Below, piece by piece: positions 29,861 through 39,473 of a stretch of 64,000 bases of DNA. Below the pieces are notes generated by a model, which searched no databases, was not told where the DNA came from, and saw only the letters and a program-made list of their open reading frames with translations. How positions within the stretch are numbered: the stretch's first letter is position 1; each line of letters starts with the position of its first letter. The translations under genes and the position numbers were made by a program. Source of the DNA: an uncultured Pelagibacteraceae bacterium (GTDB taxonomy: Bacteria; Pseudomonadota; Alphaproteobacteria; Pelagibacterales; Pelagibacteraceae); assembly GCA_902560075.1 (NCBI GenBank), contig CACEKE010000002.1, positions 62,001 through 126,000 of the forward strand, in the 5' to 3' direction.

Positions 29861-31770
29861 TTAGTTTTTTTGATTATTACCTTGGAGTTTAAAGTCTCTA
29901 ATACTTTATCAACAATGTTAAAAGAGTCTAACCCTGCAATTTTATACATCTGCTCTGGCTTATCTTGATCTATAAATTTATCAGGCAATACCATGTTTCG
30001 CAGTTTTAAGTTGTTATCAAGGAGATTTTTATCTGTAAGAAATTTAGAGACATGAGAGCCAAAACCTCCTATAGAACCTTCCTCAACAGTAATTAAAATT
30101 TCATGCTCATTAGCTACTTGCCATAAAAGATTTTCATCTAAAGGTTTGGCAAATCTCGCATCGATTATGGTTAAATTTATACCTTTTTTTTGTAAAATTT
30201 CTGAGGATTTAAGAATATCATTTAATCTTGCTCCAAAGTTAACGATTGCAACTTTCTTACCCTCTCTAACTACCTTGCCTTTACCTACAATTAATTTTTC
30301 ATCAATTGATGGTAGCTCGACACCCAATCCATTACCTCTAGGGTATCTAAATGCGCAAGGTCTATCATTAATATCTATAGAAGTATTTATCATTTTTACA
30401 AGTTCAGCCTCATCACTCGCAGCCATCACAATAAAATTAGGCAAAGTTGTAAGATAAGTAATATCAAATGAACCAGCGTGAGTAGGTCCGTCTGCACCAA
30501 CTAATCCTGCCCTGTCAATTGCAAATCTGACAGGTAAGCTTTGTATCGCTACATCATGAACAACTTGATCATAAGCTCTTTGCAAAAATGTTGAATAAAT
30601 AGCTGCGTAAGGTTTAAAACCTTCCGTAGCTAGCCCAGCTGCGAATGTTACTGCATGTTGTTCGGCTATACCTACATCAAACATTCTATCAGGAAATTTT
30701 TCTGCAAATAAATCCATACCTGTACCAGATGGCATTGCAGCTGTTATACCAATTACCTTACTGTCATTTTTAGCATGTTCAATTAGAGTATTTGCAAAAA
30801 CCTTTGTATATGATGGTGCAATTGATTTAGATTTTTCTTGTTTGCCAGTACTTACATTAAACTTTGAAACACCATGATATTTATCTTCAGATTTTTCAGC
30901 AAAACTATATCCTTTACCTTTCTCAGTCTTTACATGTATCATAATTGGACCGTCGTAACTTACTTCTTTTGCATTTTGCAGAACTGGTAGTAAGGCATCT
31001 AAATCATGTCCATTAATTGGACCAACATAATAAAATCCCATTGAGTTAAACAAAGTACCGCCTGTTACTGCAGATCTTAAAAAATCTTCTGCCTTGCCTG
31101 CTTTTTTTGAAAATCTTTTTGAAAAAGCAGAAATAATAAGCTTAACTGTTTCTCTAAAACTAAAATAAATTTTACCAGAAAGAATTTTTGCAAGATAACT
31201 TCTCATTGCACCAACAGGTTTAGCAATTGACATGTCATTATCGTTTAGAATTACTATAATTTTAGTCTTACTCGCTCCTGCGTTATTCATCGCTTCATAA
31301 GCCATGCCTGCACTAATTGCTCCATCTCCTATTACTGAAATTACATTACTAGATTTATTAGATAATTTGTTAGCTATAGCAATTCCAAGTCCTGAAGATA
31401 TAGAGGTTGAGCTGTGTGCAGCACCAAAAGGATCATACTCGCTTTCAGTTCGTTTTGTAAAACCAGATAATCCATTTCCTTGTCGCAAAGTTCTGATTTT
31501 ATCTTTCCTTCCAGTTAGTATTTTATGTGGGTATGCTTGATGACCAACATCCCAAATTAATTTGTCGTTTGGAGTATCAAAAATATAATGTAATGCTACA
31601 GTTAATTCAACCACACCTAAACCAGCACCTAAATGACCACCAGTTTCAGAAACTGCATCAATTAATTCTTCTCTGAGTTCTTTAGCAACATGTTTTAGTT
31701 CATCCTTTTTAAGTTTTCTTAAATCTGATGGAAAATTTATATTATTTAAATATTTGTAGAATTTTTTCAT
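29857..31770 (-). CDS. dxs: 1-deoxy-D-xylulose-5-phosphate synthase
   Basis: TPP enzyme that starts the MEP isoprenoid pathway from pyruvate and glyceraldehyde 3-phosphate. [45 protein letters not shown] is a classic Dxs N-terminal block. TPP/Mg binding is in [18 protein letters not shown], and the catalytic His and Glu lie in [12 protein letters not shown] and [22 protein letters not shown] and FRYPRGNG are present. It has 637 residues. It overlaps ispA by 4 nt (ATGA), so two isoprenoid steps are coupled. Confidence 0.97.
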   Translation of the reverse strand: MKKFYKYLNNINFPSDLRKLKKDELKHVAKELREELIDAVSETGGHLGAGLGVVELTVALHYIFDTPNDKLIWDVGHQAYPHKILTGRKDKIRTLRQGNGLSGFTKRTESEYDPFGAAHSSTSISSGLGIAIANKLSNKSSNVISVIGDGAISAGMAYEAMNNAGASKTKIIVILNDNDMSIAKPVGAMRSYLAKILSGKIYFSFRETVKLIISAFSKRFSKKAGKAEDFLRSAVTGGTLFNSMGFYYVGPINGHDLDALLPVLQNAKEVSYDGPIMIHVKTEKGKGYSFAEKSEDKYHGVSKFNVSTGKQEKSKSIAPSYTKVFANTLIEHAKNDSKVIGITAAMPSGTGMDLFAEKFPDRMFDVGIAEQHAVTFAAGLATEGFKPYAAIYSTFLQRAYDQVVHDVAIQSLPVRFAIDRAGLVGADGPTHAGSFDITYLTTLPNFIVMAASDEAELVKMINTSIDINDRPCAFRYPRGNGLGVELPSIDEKLIVGKGKVVREGKKVAIVNFGARLNDILKSSEILQKKGINLTIIDARFAKPLDENLLWQVANEHEILITVEEGSIGGFGSHVSKFLTDKNLLDNNLKLRNMVLPDKFIDQDKPEQMYKIAGLDSFNIVDKVLETLNSKVIIKKTN

Positions 31771-32639
31771 TTACTTCTTGTTAAAATAAAGTTCACAGTT
31801 TCCTTTAAATCCTCTGCATTCTTGCCAAATTTACTTAAGCGTTTAAAAATGTTATTTTTTAATTTATATGAATAATTAATAGCATTTTTATATCCAAGTA
31901 AACTAATTAAAGTGGCTTTTCCTTTTTTTTGATCTTTCTTTGTTTTTTTCCCAACTTTTTTCGAATTTCCACTTTGATCAATTAAATCATCAGCTATTTG
32001 AAAAAGTAAACCTATATCTGATCCAATACTACTAAAATTTTTAAAATTTTTTTTATCTTTATTTATGATAATAGGTGCAATACAACAAAATTCAAAAAGC
32101 ATTCCAGTTTTTTTTCTCTGCATCTCTATTATTTTTAACATGGAAACTCTTTGTTTTTCGTATTCAAGATCTAAATGCTGACCTCCTGCTACTCCAGAAT
32201 GTCCTGCACACCTAGAAATAGAATGTATAAGTTCATTTTTTACATCACTTGATACATTAAAATTATTGCTGCTTAATATTTCAAAGCTAATAGTTAATAA
32301 TGAGTTTCCTGCAAGAATTGCGGTTGATTCACTAAACTTTTTATGCACGGTTAATTTACCTCTTCTTAAAATATCATCATCCATACATGGTAGGTCATCG
32401 TGTATTAGTGAATAAGCATGTATACACTCTACTGCTGCACTAACATGTAATAAAGTTTTATAGTCAATAGAAAAAATTTTTCCTACATCAATTAATAACT
32501 TTGACCTAATTTGCTTACCACCGGGAAATAAGCCATATTTCATTGAGCTAATAAGACTTGTTTTATTTTGTTTGTTTAAAAATTTTTTTAAGAAACTGTT
32601 AGTATCTCTTGCAACTTTATATAATTTTTTTTCCATCAT
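31767..32639 (-). CDS. ispA: Farnesyl/geranyl diphosphate synthase
   Basis: Short-chain prenyltransferase that makes FPP from IPP and [16 protein letters not shown] precedes the first Asp-rich motif with the two-residue insertion typical of bacterial type II FPP synthases ([16 protein letters not shown]), [10 protein letters not shown], and the second motif [12 protein letters not shown]. It has 290 residues. Two tandem ATGs (32639 and 32636) are possible starts. It overlaps xseB upstream by 23 nt and dxs downstream by 4 nt, giving xseB-ispA-dxs, a common proteobacterial order. Confidence 0.95.
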   Translation of the reverse strand: MMEKKLYKVARDTNSFLKKFLNKQNKTSLISSMKYGLFPGGKQIRSKLLIDVGKIFSIDYKTLLHVSAAVECIHAYSLIHDDLPCMDDDILRRGKLTVHKKFSESTAILAGNSLLTISFEILSSNNFNVSSDVKNELIHSISRCAGHSGVAGGQHLDLEYEKQRVSMLKIIEMQRKKTGMLFEFCCIAPIIINKDKKNFKNFSSIGSDIGLLFQIADDLIDQSGNSKKVGKKTKKDQKKGKATLISLLGYKNAINYSYKLKNNIFKRLSKFGKNAEDLKETVNFILTRSK

Positions 32640-32865
32640 TTAAAATTTTTTTAATTTTTTCACGAGTTTCATCAGAAATTTTTCTTGAAGTATTTTGGAA
32701 TTTTTTTTGAATTAAATTATTTATAGTTAAAAGCTTTTGATATTCTTCAATTGATTTTTCTAAATCCTTCTGTTTTTCTAATTTTTTGACCAGATTAGCT
32801 GCTATTTCTGTTAGCTCAGTTAATGATTTAATTTTAATATCATCTAGTAAATTTTTGTCTTTCAT
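32617..32865 (-). CDS. xseB: Exodeoxyribonuclease VII small subunit
   Basis: An 82-residue protein with KSLTELTEIAANLVKKLEKQKD followed by SIEEYQKLLTINNLIQKKFQ, matching the XseB helical hairpin (pattern E-a-l-x-x-L-E-x-I-V...lE-L-s-l...y-e-x-G). It binds the large subunit XseA to form an ssDNA exonuclease used in repair. The context xseB-ispA-dxs supports the call. It is divergent from tsaC by 20 bp, so promoters must reach into the coding sequence. Confidence 0.85.
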   Translation of the reverse strand: MKDKNLLDDIKIKSLTELTEIAANLVKKLEKQKDLEKSIEEYQKLLTINNLIQKKFQNTSRKISDETREKIKKILNDGKKII

Positions 32866-32885
32866 ATTAAATATTTAATTATTAC

Positions 32886-33815
32886 ATGAAAATTAACAAT
32901 TCCAGTATTAAAAAATCTATTAACTATTTAAAAAATAATGAATGTATAGGTATACCTACAGAAACTGTTTATGGATTAGCCGCAAATGCATATTCAAGTA
33001 GTGCAGTTTCGAAAGTTTTTAAGCTTAAAAAAAGACCAAAAAAAAATCCTCTTATAGTTCATTATTATAGTAAATCTCAACTGGAGAGAGATTGCCACTT
33101 GAATAAAAATTTTTATAAGCTCTATAAAAAATTTTGTCCAGGACCATTGACTTTTATTCTCAGGTTGAAAAGTAATAGTATGATTGATAATAAAGTGACA
33201 AATAAAAAAAAAAGCTTAGCAGTAAGATTTCCAAAGCATCCAGTCATAAGAAGTCTTTTAAGTAAGATTGATTTTCCGTTAGCGGCACCTAGTGCAAATA
33301 TATCCTCAAGCATTAGTCCCGTCACCAAAAATGATGTAATAGATGAATTTGGAAAAAAAATTAAGTATGTATTAAATGGCGGTAGGTCAAATATTGGATT
33401 AGAGTCTACTATAATTGATTTGACTAGCAAACCAAAAATAATAAGGCTTGGAGGGTTAAACTTGGAATACTTGAAAAAAATTTTAAATGTAAGACTTAAT
33501 TATAATTCAGATACTAAAAGAGACTATCCAGGACAAAGAAGGCTACATTACTCTCCTGGTATACCTATTAGATTAAATATAAAAGATCCAAAAAAAAATA
33601 GTGCTTACATTTTGATAAATAAAAAAAAATTCACAAGCAGAAATTTTTTTTATTTAACTAAGAATAAAAATCTTGAGGAGGCAGGAAAAAATTTATACAA
33701 AACACTAAGAAAAATAAAGAAAAGAAAATTTAAATTAATTGAAGTTGAAAAAATTCCAAATACTGGAATTGGTCAAACTATTAATGATAGACTACAAAGA
33801 GCTTCGATTAAATGA
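32886..33815 (+). CDS. tsaC: L-threonylcarbamoyladenylate synthase (TsaC/Sua5)
   Basis: Makes threonylcarbamoyl-AMP for t6A37 modification of ANN-decoding tRNAs. The YrdC-like domain shows GIPTETVYGLAANAYSS, KKRPKKNPLIVHY, the RFPKHPVIRSLL block, LAAPSANISSSISPVT and GLESTIIDLTSKPKIIRLGG. The roughly 100-residue C-terminal extension (from about 210, PGQRRLHYSPGIPIRL) is the Sua5 domain, so this is the long form at 309 residues. It overlaps the ABC ATPase gene downstream by 4 nt. Confidence 0.93.
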   Translation: MKINNSSIKKSINYLKNNECIGIPTETVYGLAANAYSSSAVSKVFKLKKRPKKNPLIVHYYSKSQLERDCHLNKNFYKLYKKFCPGPLTFILRLKSNSMIDNKVTNKKKSLAVRFPKHPVIRSLLSKIDFPLAAPSANISSSISPVTKNDVIDEFGKKIKYVLNGGRSNIGLESTIIDLTSKPKIIRLGGLNLEYLKKILNVRLNYNSDTKRDYPGQRRLHYSPGIPIRLNIKDPKKNSAYILINKKKFTSRNFFYLTKNKNLEEAGKNLYKTLRKIKKRKFKLIEVEKIPNTGIGQTINDRLQRASIK

Positions 33816-34534
33816 GTATTAAAATTAAAAATTTATATAAAAACTACAAAGGTTTTGAAGCAGTTAAAAATTTAAATTTTGAAATTAAAAAAGGTTCAAT
33901 TACTGGACTACTTGGACCAAATGGATGCGGAAAAACTACAACAATAGGAATGATACTTGGTCTGATTAGACCAACTAAGGGGGAGGTTTTAATTAATAAC
34001 AAAGATATTGAGATTGAAAAAAATAGAATAAGTGTTTTAGAAAAAATGAACTTTATATCTCCCTATGTCGAGCTTCCAAAAAAACTATCAGTCAAAGAAA
34101 ACTTAATTGTTTATGGAAAAATGTATGAGGTAAAAAATCTTCAAAATAGAATTAATACATTATGTAATGATTTGAACCTTAAAGAGTTTTTAAACAAAAA
34201 AACTGGTGAATTATCATCGGGTCAAAAAAATAGAGTTTCTTTGGCAAAATCCTTAATTAATAATCCAGAAATTTTATTATTAGATGAGCCTACAGCAAGC
34301 CTAGATCCAGATACAGGCGACTATGTCAGATCATACATTGAAAATTATGCAAAAAAAAATAATACAACAATACTACTAGCATCCCATAACATGAGTGAAG
34401 TGGAAAGATTATGTGAGAATATTATGATGATGAAACAAGGAAAAATAATCGATGAAGGTACATGTGAGGAATTAATTTTTAAACATGGTAGAGTAAATCT
34501 TGAAGAAACTTTTTTAAAGCTAGTAAGAGAATAA
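33812..34534 (+). CDS. ABC-2 type exporter, ATP-binding subunit
   Basis: ATPase of an ABC exporter. Walker A is GPNGCGKTTT (about 35-44), the Q-loop region MNFISPYVELPKKLSVKENL, signature LSSGQKNRVSLA, Walker B ILLLDEPTASLDPDTG, and the switch His in LASHNMSEVERLC. It has 240 residues. Its start overlaps the tsaC stop and the permease gene follows after 2 nt. Closest in look to NodI/CcmA-like ATPases that drive export of polysaccharides, lipids or drugs; the substrate is unknown. Confidence 0.9.
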   Translation: MSIKIKNLYKNYKGFEAVKNLNFEIKKGSITGLLGPNGCGKTTTIGMILGLIRPTKGEVLINNKDIEIEKNRISVLEKMNFISPYVELPKKLSVKENLIVYGKMYEVKNLQNRINTLCNDLNLKEFLNKKTGELSSGQKNRVSLAKSLINNPEILLLDEPTASLDPDTGDYVRSYIENYAKKNNTTILLASHNMSEVERLCENIMMMKQGKIIDEGTCEELIFKHGRVNLEETFLKLVRE

Positions 34535-34536
34535 TT

Positions 34537-35328
34537 ATGAAATTACGAAGAATGTATGCATTGTCTATAAGACATCTTTATTTGATAAGAGGATCTTTCC
34601 CTAGAATATTAGACCTAATTTATTGGCCAACAATTCAAATTATACTTTGGGGTTTTATTTCAAAGTTTTTTACGATGTACAGCGATTATTATAATAATAC
34701 TGTAGGTGTAATCTTAAGTTGTGCAATACTATATGATTTCTTATTTAGATCGAGCATAAGTTTTAACATGTTATTTCTTGAAGAAATATGGAGTAGAAAT
34801 TTTACAAATTTATTTGTAGCTCCCTTAAAATTAAGTGAAATTATCACTGCGCTAACATTTACAGCTCTTCTAAGAACTTTAATCGGGATTGTACCAGCAG
34901 TTTTATTAATGAGTCCTTTATTTGGGGTTTCTATAATAAATCTGGGAGCTCCATTATTTTTACTTTTTTTAAGTTTATACATGTTTGGAACAACTTTAGG
35001 TATTTTGGTAACTTCAGGTCTTTTGAGATTCGGGCCTGCATTTGAAAATACAGCATGGTCATCTCTTTTTCTATTGGCACCTTTAGGATGTGTTTATTAT
35101 CCTCTATCAATCTTGCCTGAATGGCTACAATATATTTCTAATTTGTTGCCATTGGTATATGTATTCGAAGAAGCAAGATCAATCTTAATAAATAACTCTG
35201 TAAATTATGATAATATTATAAATGCTTTGTTGTTAAATTTAATTTATTTTTCATTATCGGTGATAATATTTTATTTTTCTTTTTATGGAGCAAGAAAAAA
35301 AGGTACTTTAGTAAATATGGGGGAATAA
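34537..35328 (+). CDS. ABC-2 type exporter, permease subunit
   Basis: A 263-residue membrane protein with about six hydrophobic segments: DLIYWPTIQIILWGFISKFF, a second at about 50-70, TALLRTLIGIVPAVLLMSPLFGVSIINLGAPLFLLFLSLYMFGTTLGILV, WSSLFLLAPLGCVYYPLSILPEWLQYISNLLPLVYVFEEAR, and the C-terminal helix. The PLSILPEWLQYISNLLPLVY block is the typical ABC-2 permease motif. It pairs with the ATPase gene 2 nt upstream. The substrate is unknown. Confidence 0.88.
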   Translation: MKLRRMYALSIRHLYLIRGSFPRILDLIYWPTIQIILWGFISKFFTMYSDYYNNTVGVILSCAILYDFLFRSSISFNMLFLEEIWSRNFTNLFVAPLKLSEIITALTFTALLRTLIGIVPAVLLMSPLFGVSIINLGAPLFLLFLSLYMFGTTLGILVTSGLLRFGPAFENTAWSSLFLLAPLGCVYYPLSILPEWLQYISNLLPLVYVFEEARSILINNSVNYDNIINALLLNLIYFSLSVIIFYFSFYGARKKGTLVNMGE

Positions 35329-35360
35329 AAATTATAAAATTTAATATATTGATTGATAAT

Positions 35361-35437
35361 TGGTGCGCCTGCAAGGAGTCGAACCCTGAACCTCCAGAGC
35401 CGAAATCTGGCGCTCTATCCAGTTGAGCTACAGACGC
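35361..35437 (-). tRNA. tRNA-Arg (anticodon UCG)
   Basis: On the minus strand it begins GCGTCTG and ends CAGGCGC-A-CCA, with one G-U pair in the acceptor stem. The anticodon stem is CCAGA/TCTGG with loop TTTCGGC, giving TCG at positions 34-36. The T arm CAGGG-TTCGACT-CCTTG is present. CCA is encoded (35361-35363), unlike the tRNA-Leu of this window. It sits alone between the ABC permease and rluD. Confidence 0.96.
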
Positions 35438-35460
35438 ATTATTTATTAATATTATAATTT

Positions 35461-36435
35461 ATGAATAATATCATTAATTTTGTTGTAGAAAATATTCAAG
35501 GCAATCCAAGAATAGACTATTACCTGAGTAAAAATTATAAAAATTTGAGTAGAACAAAGATAAAAAACCTAATTTTAAATAAGTTTCTTAAAATAAATGG
35601 ACAAGTTGTAAATAGTCCATCTAAGAAGATCAATCTAGGTGATAAAATTTATTTAAAAATAATAGAAGAAAATAAGGTCACTTTAAAACCTTACGATTAT
35701 AATTTAGATATTATTTTTGAAGATAAAGATATTTTAGTTTTAAATAAACAATCGGGAATATCGATACATCCAGGAGCAGGAAATTATGATAAAACTGTCG
35801 TAAACGCCTTAATTAAATATTGTAATAAAAATCTTTCTGACGTGGGTGAAAAATATAGACCTGGTATTGTGCACAGAATTGACAAAGATACCTCTGGTTT
35901 AATAATAATTGCTAAAAATAACATAAGTCATTTAAAATTGTCCGAACAATTTAAAAATCACACCATAGATAGAGTTTATCTTGCTCTGGTGTGGGGAAAG
36001 ATTAGACCTCGGTCTGGAAGAATTGAAAATTTTATAAAGCGCAGTGTTAAAAATAGACAATTAATGGAAGTAAGTTTAACAAAAGGTAAAAAAGCGATAA
36101 CAAATTACAAAACCATTGAAGTGTTCGAGAGTGACAAATCACCAACTTTTAGTTTAGTTGAATGCAAGCTTGAAACGGGAAGAACACATCAAATCAGAGT
36201 TCATTTAAGCAATAAAGGTAATCACATAGTTGGTGATAAACACTATAAGAAAAAATTTAAAAAAATAACAAATGTTGATGAAGAATTATTTAATATTTTA
36301 AATACTTTAAATAGACAATTTTTACATGCAGCAAGTATTCGCTTTACCCATCCTGTTAGCAATAAGAGATTATTTTTCGAGTCAAAATTACCAAATGATT
36401 TGGAAAAATTATTAAAAAGTCTAAGAAATACTTGA
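35461..36435 (+). CDS. rluD: 23S rRNA pseudouridine synthase, RluD-like
   Basis: RluA-family pseudouridine synthase with an N-terminal S4 RNA-binding domain (RIDYYLSKNYKNLSRTKIKNLILNKFLKINGQVV, about 17-51). The catalytic Asp is in HRIDKDTSGLIIIAKN, preceded by KPSGISIHPGAG-type sequence (here KQSGISIHPGAGNYDKTVVNAL). ETGRTHQIRVHLSNKGNHIVGDKHY follows. It has 324 residues. The architecture fits RluD (helix 69 pseudouridines); RluC cannot be excluded. It is followed by rpoH after 48 nt, the usual alphaproteobacterial neighbour order. Confidence 0.9.
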   Translation: MNNIINFVVENIQGNPRIDYYLSKNYKNLSRTKIKNLILNKFLKINGQVVNSPSKKINLGDKIYLKIIEENKVTLKPYDYNLDIIFEDKDILVLNKQSGISIHPGAGNYDKTVVNALIKYCNKNLSDVGEKYRPGIVHRIDKDTSGLIIIAKNNISHLKLSEQFKNHTIDRVYLALVWGKIRPRSGRIENFIKRSVKNRQLMEVSLTKGKKAITNYKTIEVFESDKSPTFSLVECKLETGRTHQIRVHLSNKGNHIVGDKHYKKKFKKITNVDEELFNILNTLNRQFLHAASIRFTHPVSNKRLFFESKLPNDLEKLLKSLRNT

Positions 36436-36483
36436 AAAAGAAATCATTGTAAAAATAAAAAACTTTATTAAATAAATAACATT

Positions 36484-37374
36484 ATGAGCAATTCAAAATA
36501 TAACCTTCCAACACTAGCTAGTGATGGATCTCTGGCAGCTTATTTATCTCAAATTAAAAAGTTTCCAATGTTAGATGCAGAAGAAGAATATATGCTGGCT
36601 AAAAATTGGCAAAATACTGGAAATGTAAAGTCTGCCGAGAAACTTGTTACGAGTCACCTCAGATTGGTTGCAAAAATAGCCATGGGCTATAAAGGTTATG
36701 GATTGCCAATCAATGAAATGATTTCAGAGGGAAATATTGGGTTAATGCAAGCTGTTAAGAAATTTGAACCTGAAAAAGGTTTTAGATTAGCAACTTATGC
36801 AATGTGGTGGATAAAAGCTTCAATTCAAGAATATATTTTAAGATCCTGGAGTTTGGTTAAAATAGGAACCACAACTGCTCAAAAAAAGTTATTCTTTAAT
36901 TTAAAGAAATTAAAAAATCAAATTGCACCTAGAACGGATGGTGATCTTAAGGATGAGCATGTGAAAAAAATTGCAAAAGATTTAGATGTTAGTGAAAATG
37001 AAGTTGTTTCAATGAATAGAAGATTATCTGGAAAAGAAAAGTCTTTAAACTCTCCGATTGGCGAAGACGGTGATGAATGGCAAGATTGGATAGTAGATAA
37101 TCAAATGGATCAGGAATTAAAATTTGCTCATCAAGAGGAAATGGAACAAAGAAAAGGTCTTTTAAAAGACTCAATTAGAATTTTAAATGAAAGAGAAAAA
37201 GAAATATTATATTCGAGAAGATTAAATGATAACCCTGTAACCTTAGAAGAATTGAGTAAAAAGTTTAAGATAAGCAGGGAGAGAATTAGGCAGATTGAAA
37301 ATAAAGCATTTGAAAAACTGCAAAAGCATATGCTTAATTCAGCTAAATCAAAAAATCTCTTACCTGCAAATTAA
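36484..37374 (+). CDS. rpoH: RNA polymerase sigma factor RpoH (sigma-32)
   Basis: Heat-shock sigma factor. Region 1.2/2.1 contains [27 protein letters not shown]. Region 2.2-2.4 has [73 protein letters not shown]. The RpoH box is [10 protein letters not shown], and region 4.2 is [26 protein letters not shown]. It has 296 residues. Likely targets in this window are ftsH, hflKC and degP. It converges on purA with a shared TTAA stop. Confidence 0.97.
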   Translation: MSNSKYNLPTLASDGSLAAYLSQIKKFPMLDAEEEYMLAKNWQNTGNVKSAEKLVTSHLRLVAKIAMGYKGYGLPINEMISEGNIGLMQAVKKFEPEKGFRLATYAMWWIKASIQEYILRSWSLVKIGTTTAQKKLFFNLKKLKNQIAPRTDGDLKDEHVKKIAKDLDVSENEVVSMNRRLSGKEKSLNSPIGEDGDEWQDWIVDNQMDQELKFAHQEEMEQRKGLLKDSIRILNEREKEILYSRRLNDNPVTLEELSKKFKISRERIRQIENKAFEKLQKHMLNSAKSKNLLPAN

Positions 37375-38663
37375 TTTTTAAAAGGATCTTGAATTAGTAT
37401 AGTGTCTTCTCTCTCTGGACTCGTCGAGATACTAGAAATTTTAGTTTCTATAAATTTCTCTAAATCTTGAATATATATTTTTGCGTTTTTAGGCAGTTCA
37501 TCAAAATTTTTTATTCCAACGGTTGAAGATTTCCAACCATCATAAGTCTTATAGATTGGTTTTACTTTTAGTTGATCATCTACAGCTGCAGGCAGGTAAT
37601 CAATTTTTTTTCCATTAATCTCGTACGCTACACAGATTTTAATTTCATCTAGTTCATCTAAAACATCAAGTTTTGTGAGAGCTATTCCGTCAATTCCGGA
37701 AATTTTAATTGTTTGCCTTACTAGTACTCCGTCAAACCAACCACATCTTCTTTTTCTACTTGTCACTGTACCAAATTCTTTCCCTCTAGTACCGAGCTCC
37801 TCACCTACCTTATCTTTTAACTCAGTTGGAAAAGGTCCCTCACCAACTCTTGTCGTATAAGCTTTTGTAATTCCTAATACATAATTTATGGAATTAGGAC
37901 CACAACCAGTTCCTGTAGCAGCTGATGAAGCAACAGTATTTGAAGAAGTTACAAATGGATAAGTTCCATGATCTACATCTAGCAATATTCCTTGAGCTCC
38001 TTCAAACAAAATTTTTTTATTTTTTTGTTTAAATTCGTCAATTTTTTTCCAAACCGGTTGAGAATATTTCAAAATGTTTGGTGCGATTTTAAGTAACTCC
38101 TCTATCAAAACACCTTTCTCGTAAATTTTTTTTTTTAATCCTTTTCTAATTGCATTGTGATGAGCTAGAACATTATCTAATCTTTTATTTAAATTTTCTT
38201 TTGAGGCTAAATCCATCACTCTAATAGATCTTCTGCCTACTTTGTCCTCATAAGCTGGGCCTATTCCTCTTCTAGTTGTTCCAATTTTAGAGTTTCCAGC
38301 AGCATCTTCTCTGATTTCATCCATTTCCCTGTGAAAAGGTAGTATTAAATTTGCTGCTTCAGATATTATTAAGTTTTTTTCATCTACGTTTACACCTTTC
38401 GAATTTATCTCTTTTATTTCATCTAATAAAGCCCATGGGTCAATAACAACTCCATTTCCAATAATTGATATTTTGTTTTTTCTAACAATCCCAGACGGTA
38501 ATAATCTCAATTTATATGTAACACCATCAATAACTAAAGTATGTCCTGCATTATGGCCACCTTGAAATCTAATTACAACATCGGCGTGGCTTGAAAGCCA
38601 GTCAACTATTTTCCCTTTTCCTTCATCTCCCCATTGAGACCCTACTACTACTACATTTTTCAT
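37371..38663 (-). CDS. purA: Adenylosuccinate synthetase
   Basis: GTP-dependent conversion of IMP and aspartate to adenylosuccinate. [19 protein letters not shown] is the N-terminal GTP loop. [11 protein letters not shown], the catalytic Asp/His pair (GDEGKG, GHT), [52 protein letters not shown], and [14 protein letters not shown] (here [16 protein letters not shown]) are all present, with LTKLDVLD. It has 430 residues. It overlaps thiD upstream by 4 nt. Confidence 0.97.
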   Translation of the reverse strand: MKNVVVVGSQWGDEGKGKIVDWLSSHADVVIRFQGGHNAGHTLVIDGVTYKLRLLPSGIVRKNKISIIGNGVVIDPWALLDEIKEINSKGVNVDEKNLIISEAANLILPFHREMDEIREDAAGNSKIGTTRRGIGPAYEDKVGRRSIRVMDLASKENLNKRLDNVLAHHNAIRKGLKKKIYEKGVLIEELLKIAPNILKYSQPVWKKIDEFKQKNKKILFEGAQGILLDVDHGTYPFVTSSNTVASSAATGTGCGPNSINYVLGITKAYTTRVGEGPFPTELKDKVGEELGTRGKEFGTVTSRKRRCGWFDGVLVRQTIKISGIDGIALTKLDVLDELDEIKICVAYEINGKKIDYLPAAVDDQLKVKPIYKTYDGWKSSTVGIKNFDELPKNAKIYIQDLEKFIETKISSISTSPEREDTILIQDPFKN

Positions 38664-39472
38664 TTAAATTTTTTATTTATAATAAATGTGTTCAAATGGT
38701 TAATTGGTCCATTTCCTTTTCCAAATTTAGGTCCTGAACTTATTGCTTGGTTAACATACTTAATTGCCATCTCACAAGATTTCTTTAATGTTTTTCCACA
38801 TGAATAAAATGAAGTTATAGCACTAGATAAAGTGCACCCGGTGCCATGTGTATTTTTTGTTTTATATCTTTTGCTTTTGAACTTAACAATTTCAATTTTA
38901 TTGACAAAAATATCTATTACAAATTTTGAATTATTATGACCACCTTTTATAAGTACATTTTTTGCTCCCATATCAATTAATAATTTCGCTGCGAGAATCA
39001 TGTCTTCAGTATTTTTGATTTGAATTCCTGACAAAATTTCTGCTTCTGGTATATTTGGAGTTATCAAAGATACTTTTTTTATTAATTCACTCCTTAAAAT
39101 TTTTATAGACTTACTATCTATAAGTTTAGCACCCCCTTTTGCTACCATTACTGGGTCTAATATTATCTTATTTATACTAATTTTTTTTAACGAATTTATT
39201 ACGGATCTTATGACTGGTGTAGAATGAAGCATGCCTATTTTAATTGCGTCTGGTTTTATATCTTTGGAGGTGAATTCAATTTGTTGGGAAATATTTTTTG
39301 CAGAAACTGGCAAAATAGATAAAACACCTGTTGTATTTTGTGAAGTAATAGCAGTTATAGCTGTCATCGCATAACAACCTAAAGAAGTGACTGTTTTAAT
39401 ATCGGCTTGTATTCCTGCTCCACCCGATGAGTCTGATCCTGCAATAATTAAAATTTTAGATTTTATTTTCAA
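38660..39472 (-). CDS. thiD: Hydroxymethylpyrimidine (phosphate) kinase
   Basis: Phosphorylates HMP and HMP-P in thiamine synthesis. It belongs to the ribokinase fold: [38 protein letters not shown] at the N-terminus, [34 protein letters not shown], and the anion hole/catalytic Asp in [17 protein letters not shown]. The start is TTG at 39472 ([14 protein letters not shown]). It has 270 residues. With thiE at 58274 it covers HMP activation and coupling; no thiC, the HMP-making gene, is in the window. Confidence 0.94.
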   Translation of the reverse strand: MKIKSKILIIAGSDSSGGAGIQADIKTVTSLGCYAMTAITAITSQNTTGVLSILPVSAKNISQQIEFTSKDIKPDAIKIGMLHSTPVIRSVINSLKKISINKIILDPVMVAKGGAKLIDSKSIKILRSELIKKVSLITPNIPEAEILSGIQIKNTEDMILAAKLLIDMGAKNVLIKGGHNNSKFVIDIFVNKIEIVKFKSKRYKTKNTHGTGCTLSSAITSFYSCGKTLKKSCEMAIKYVNQAISSGPKFGKGNGPINHLNTFIINKKFK

Positions 39473-39473
39473 A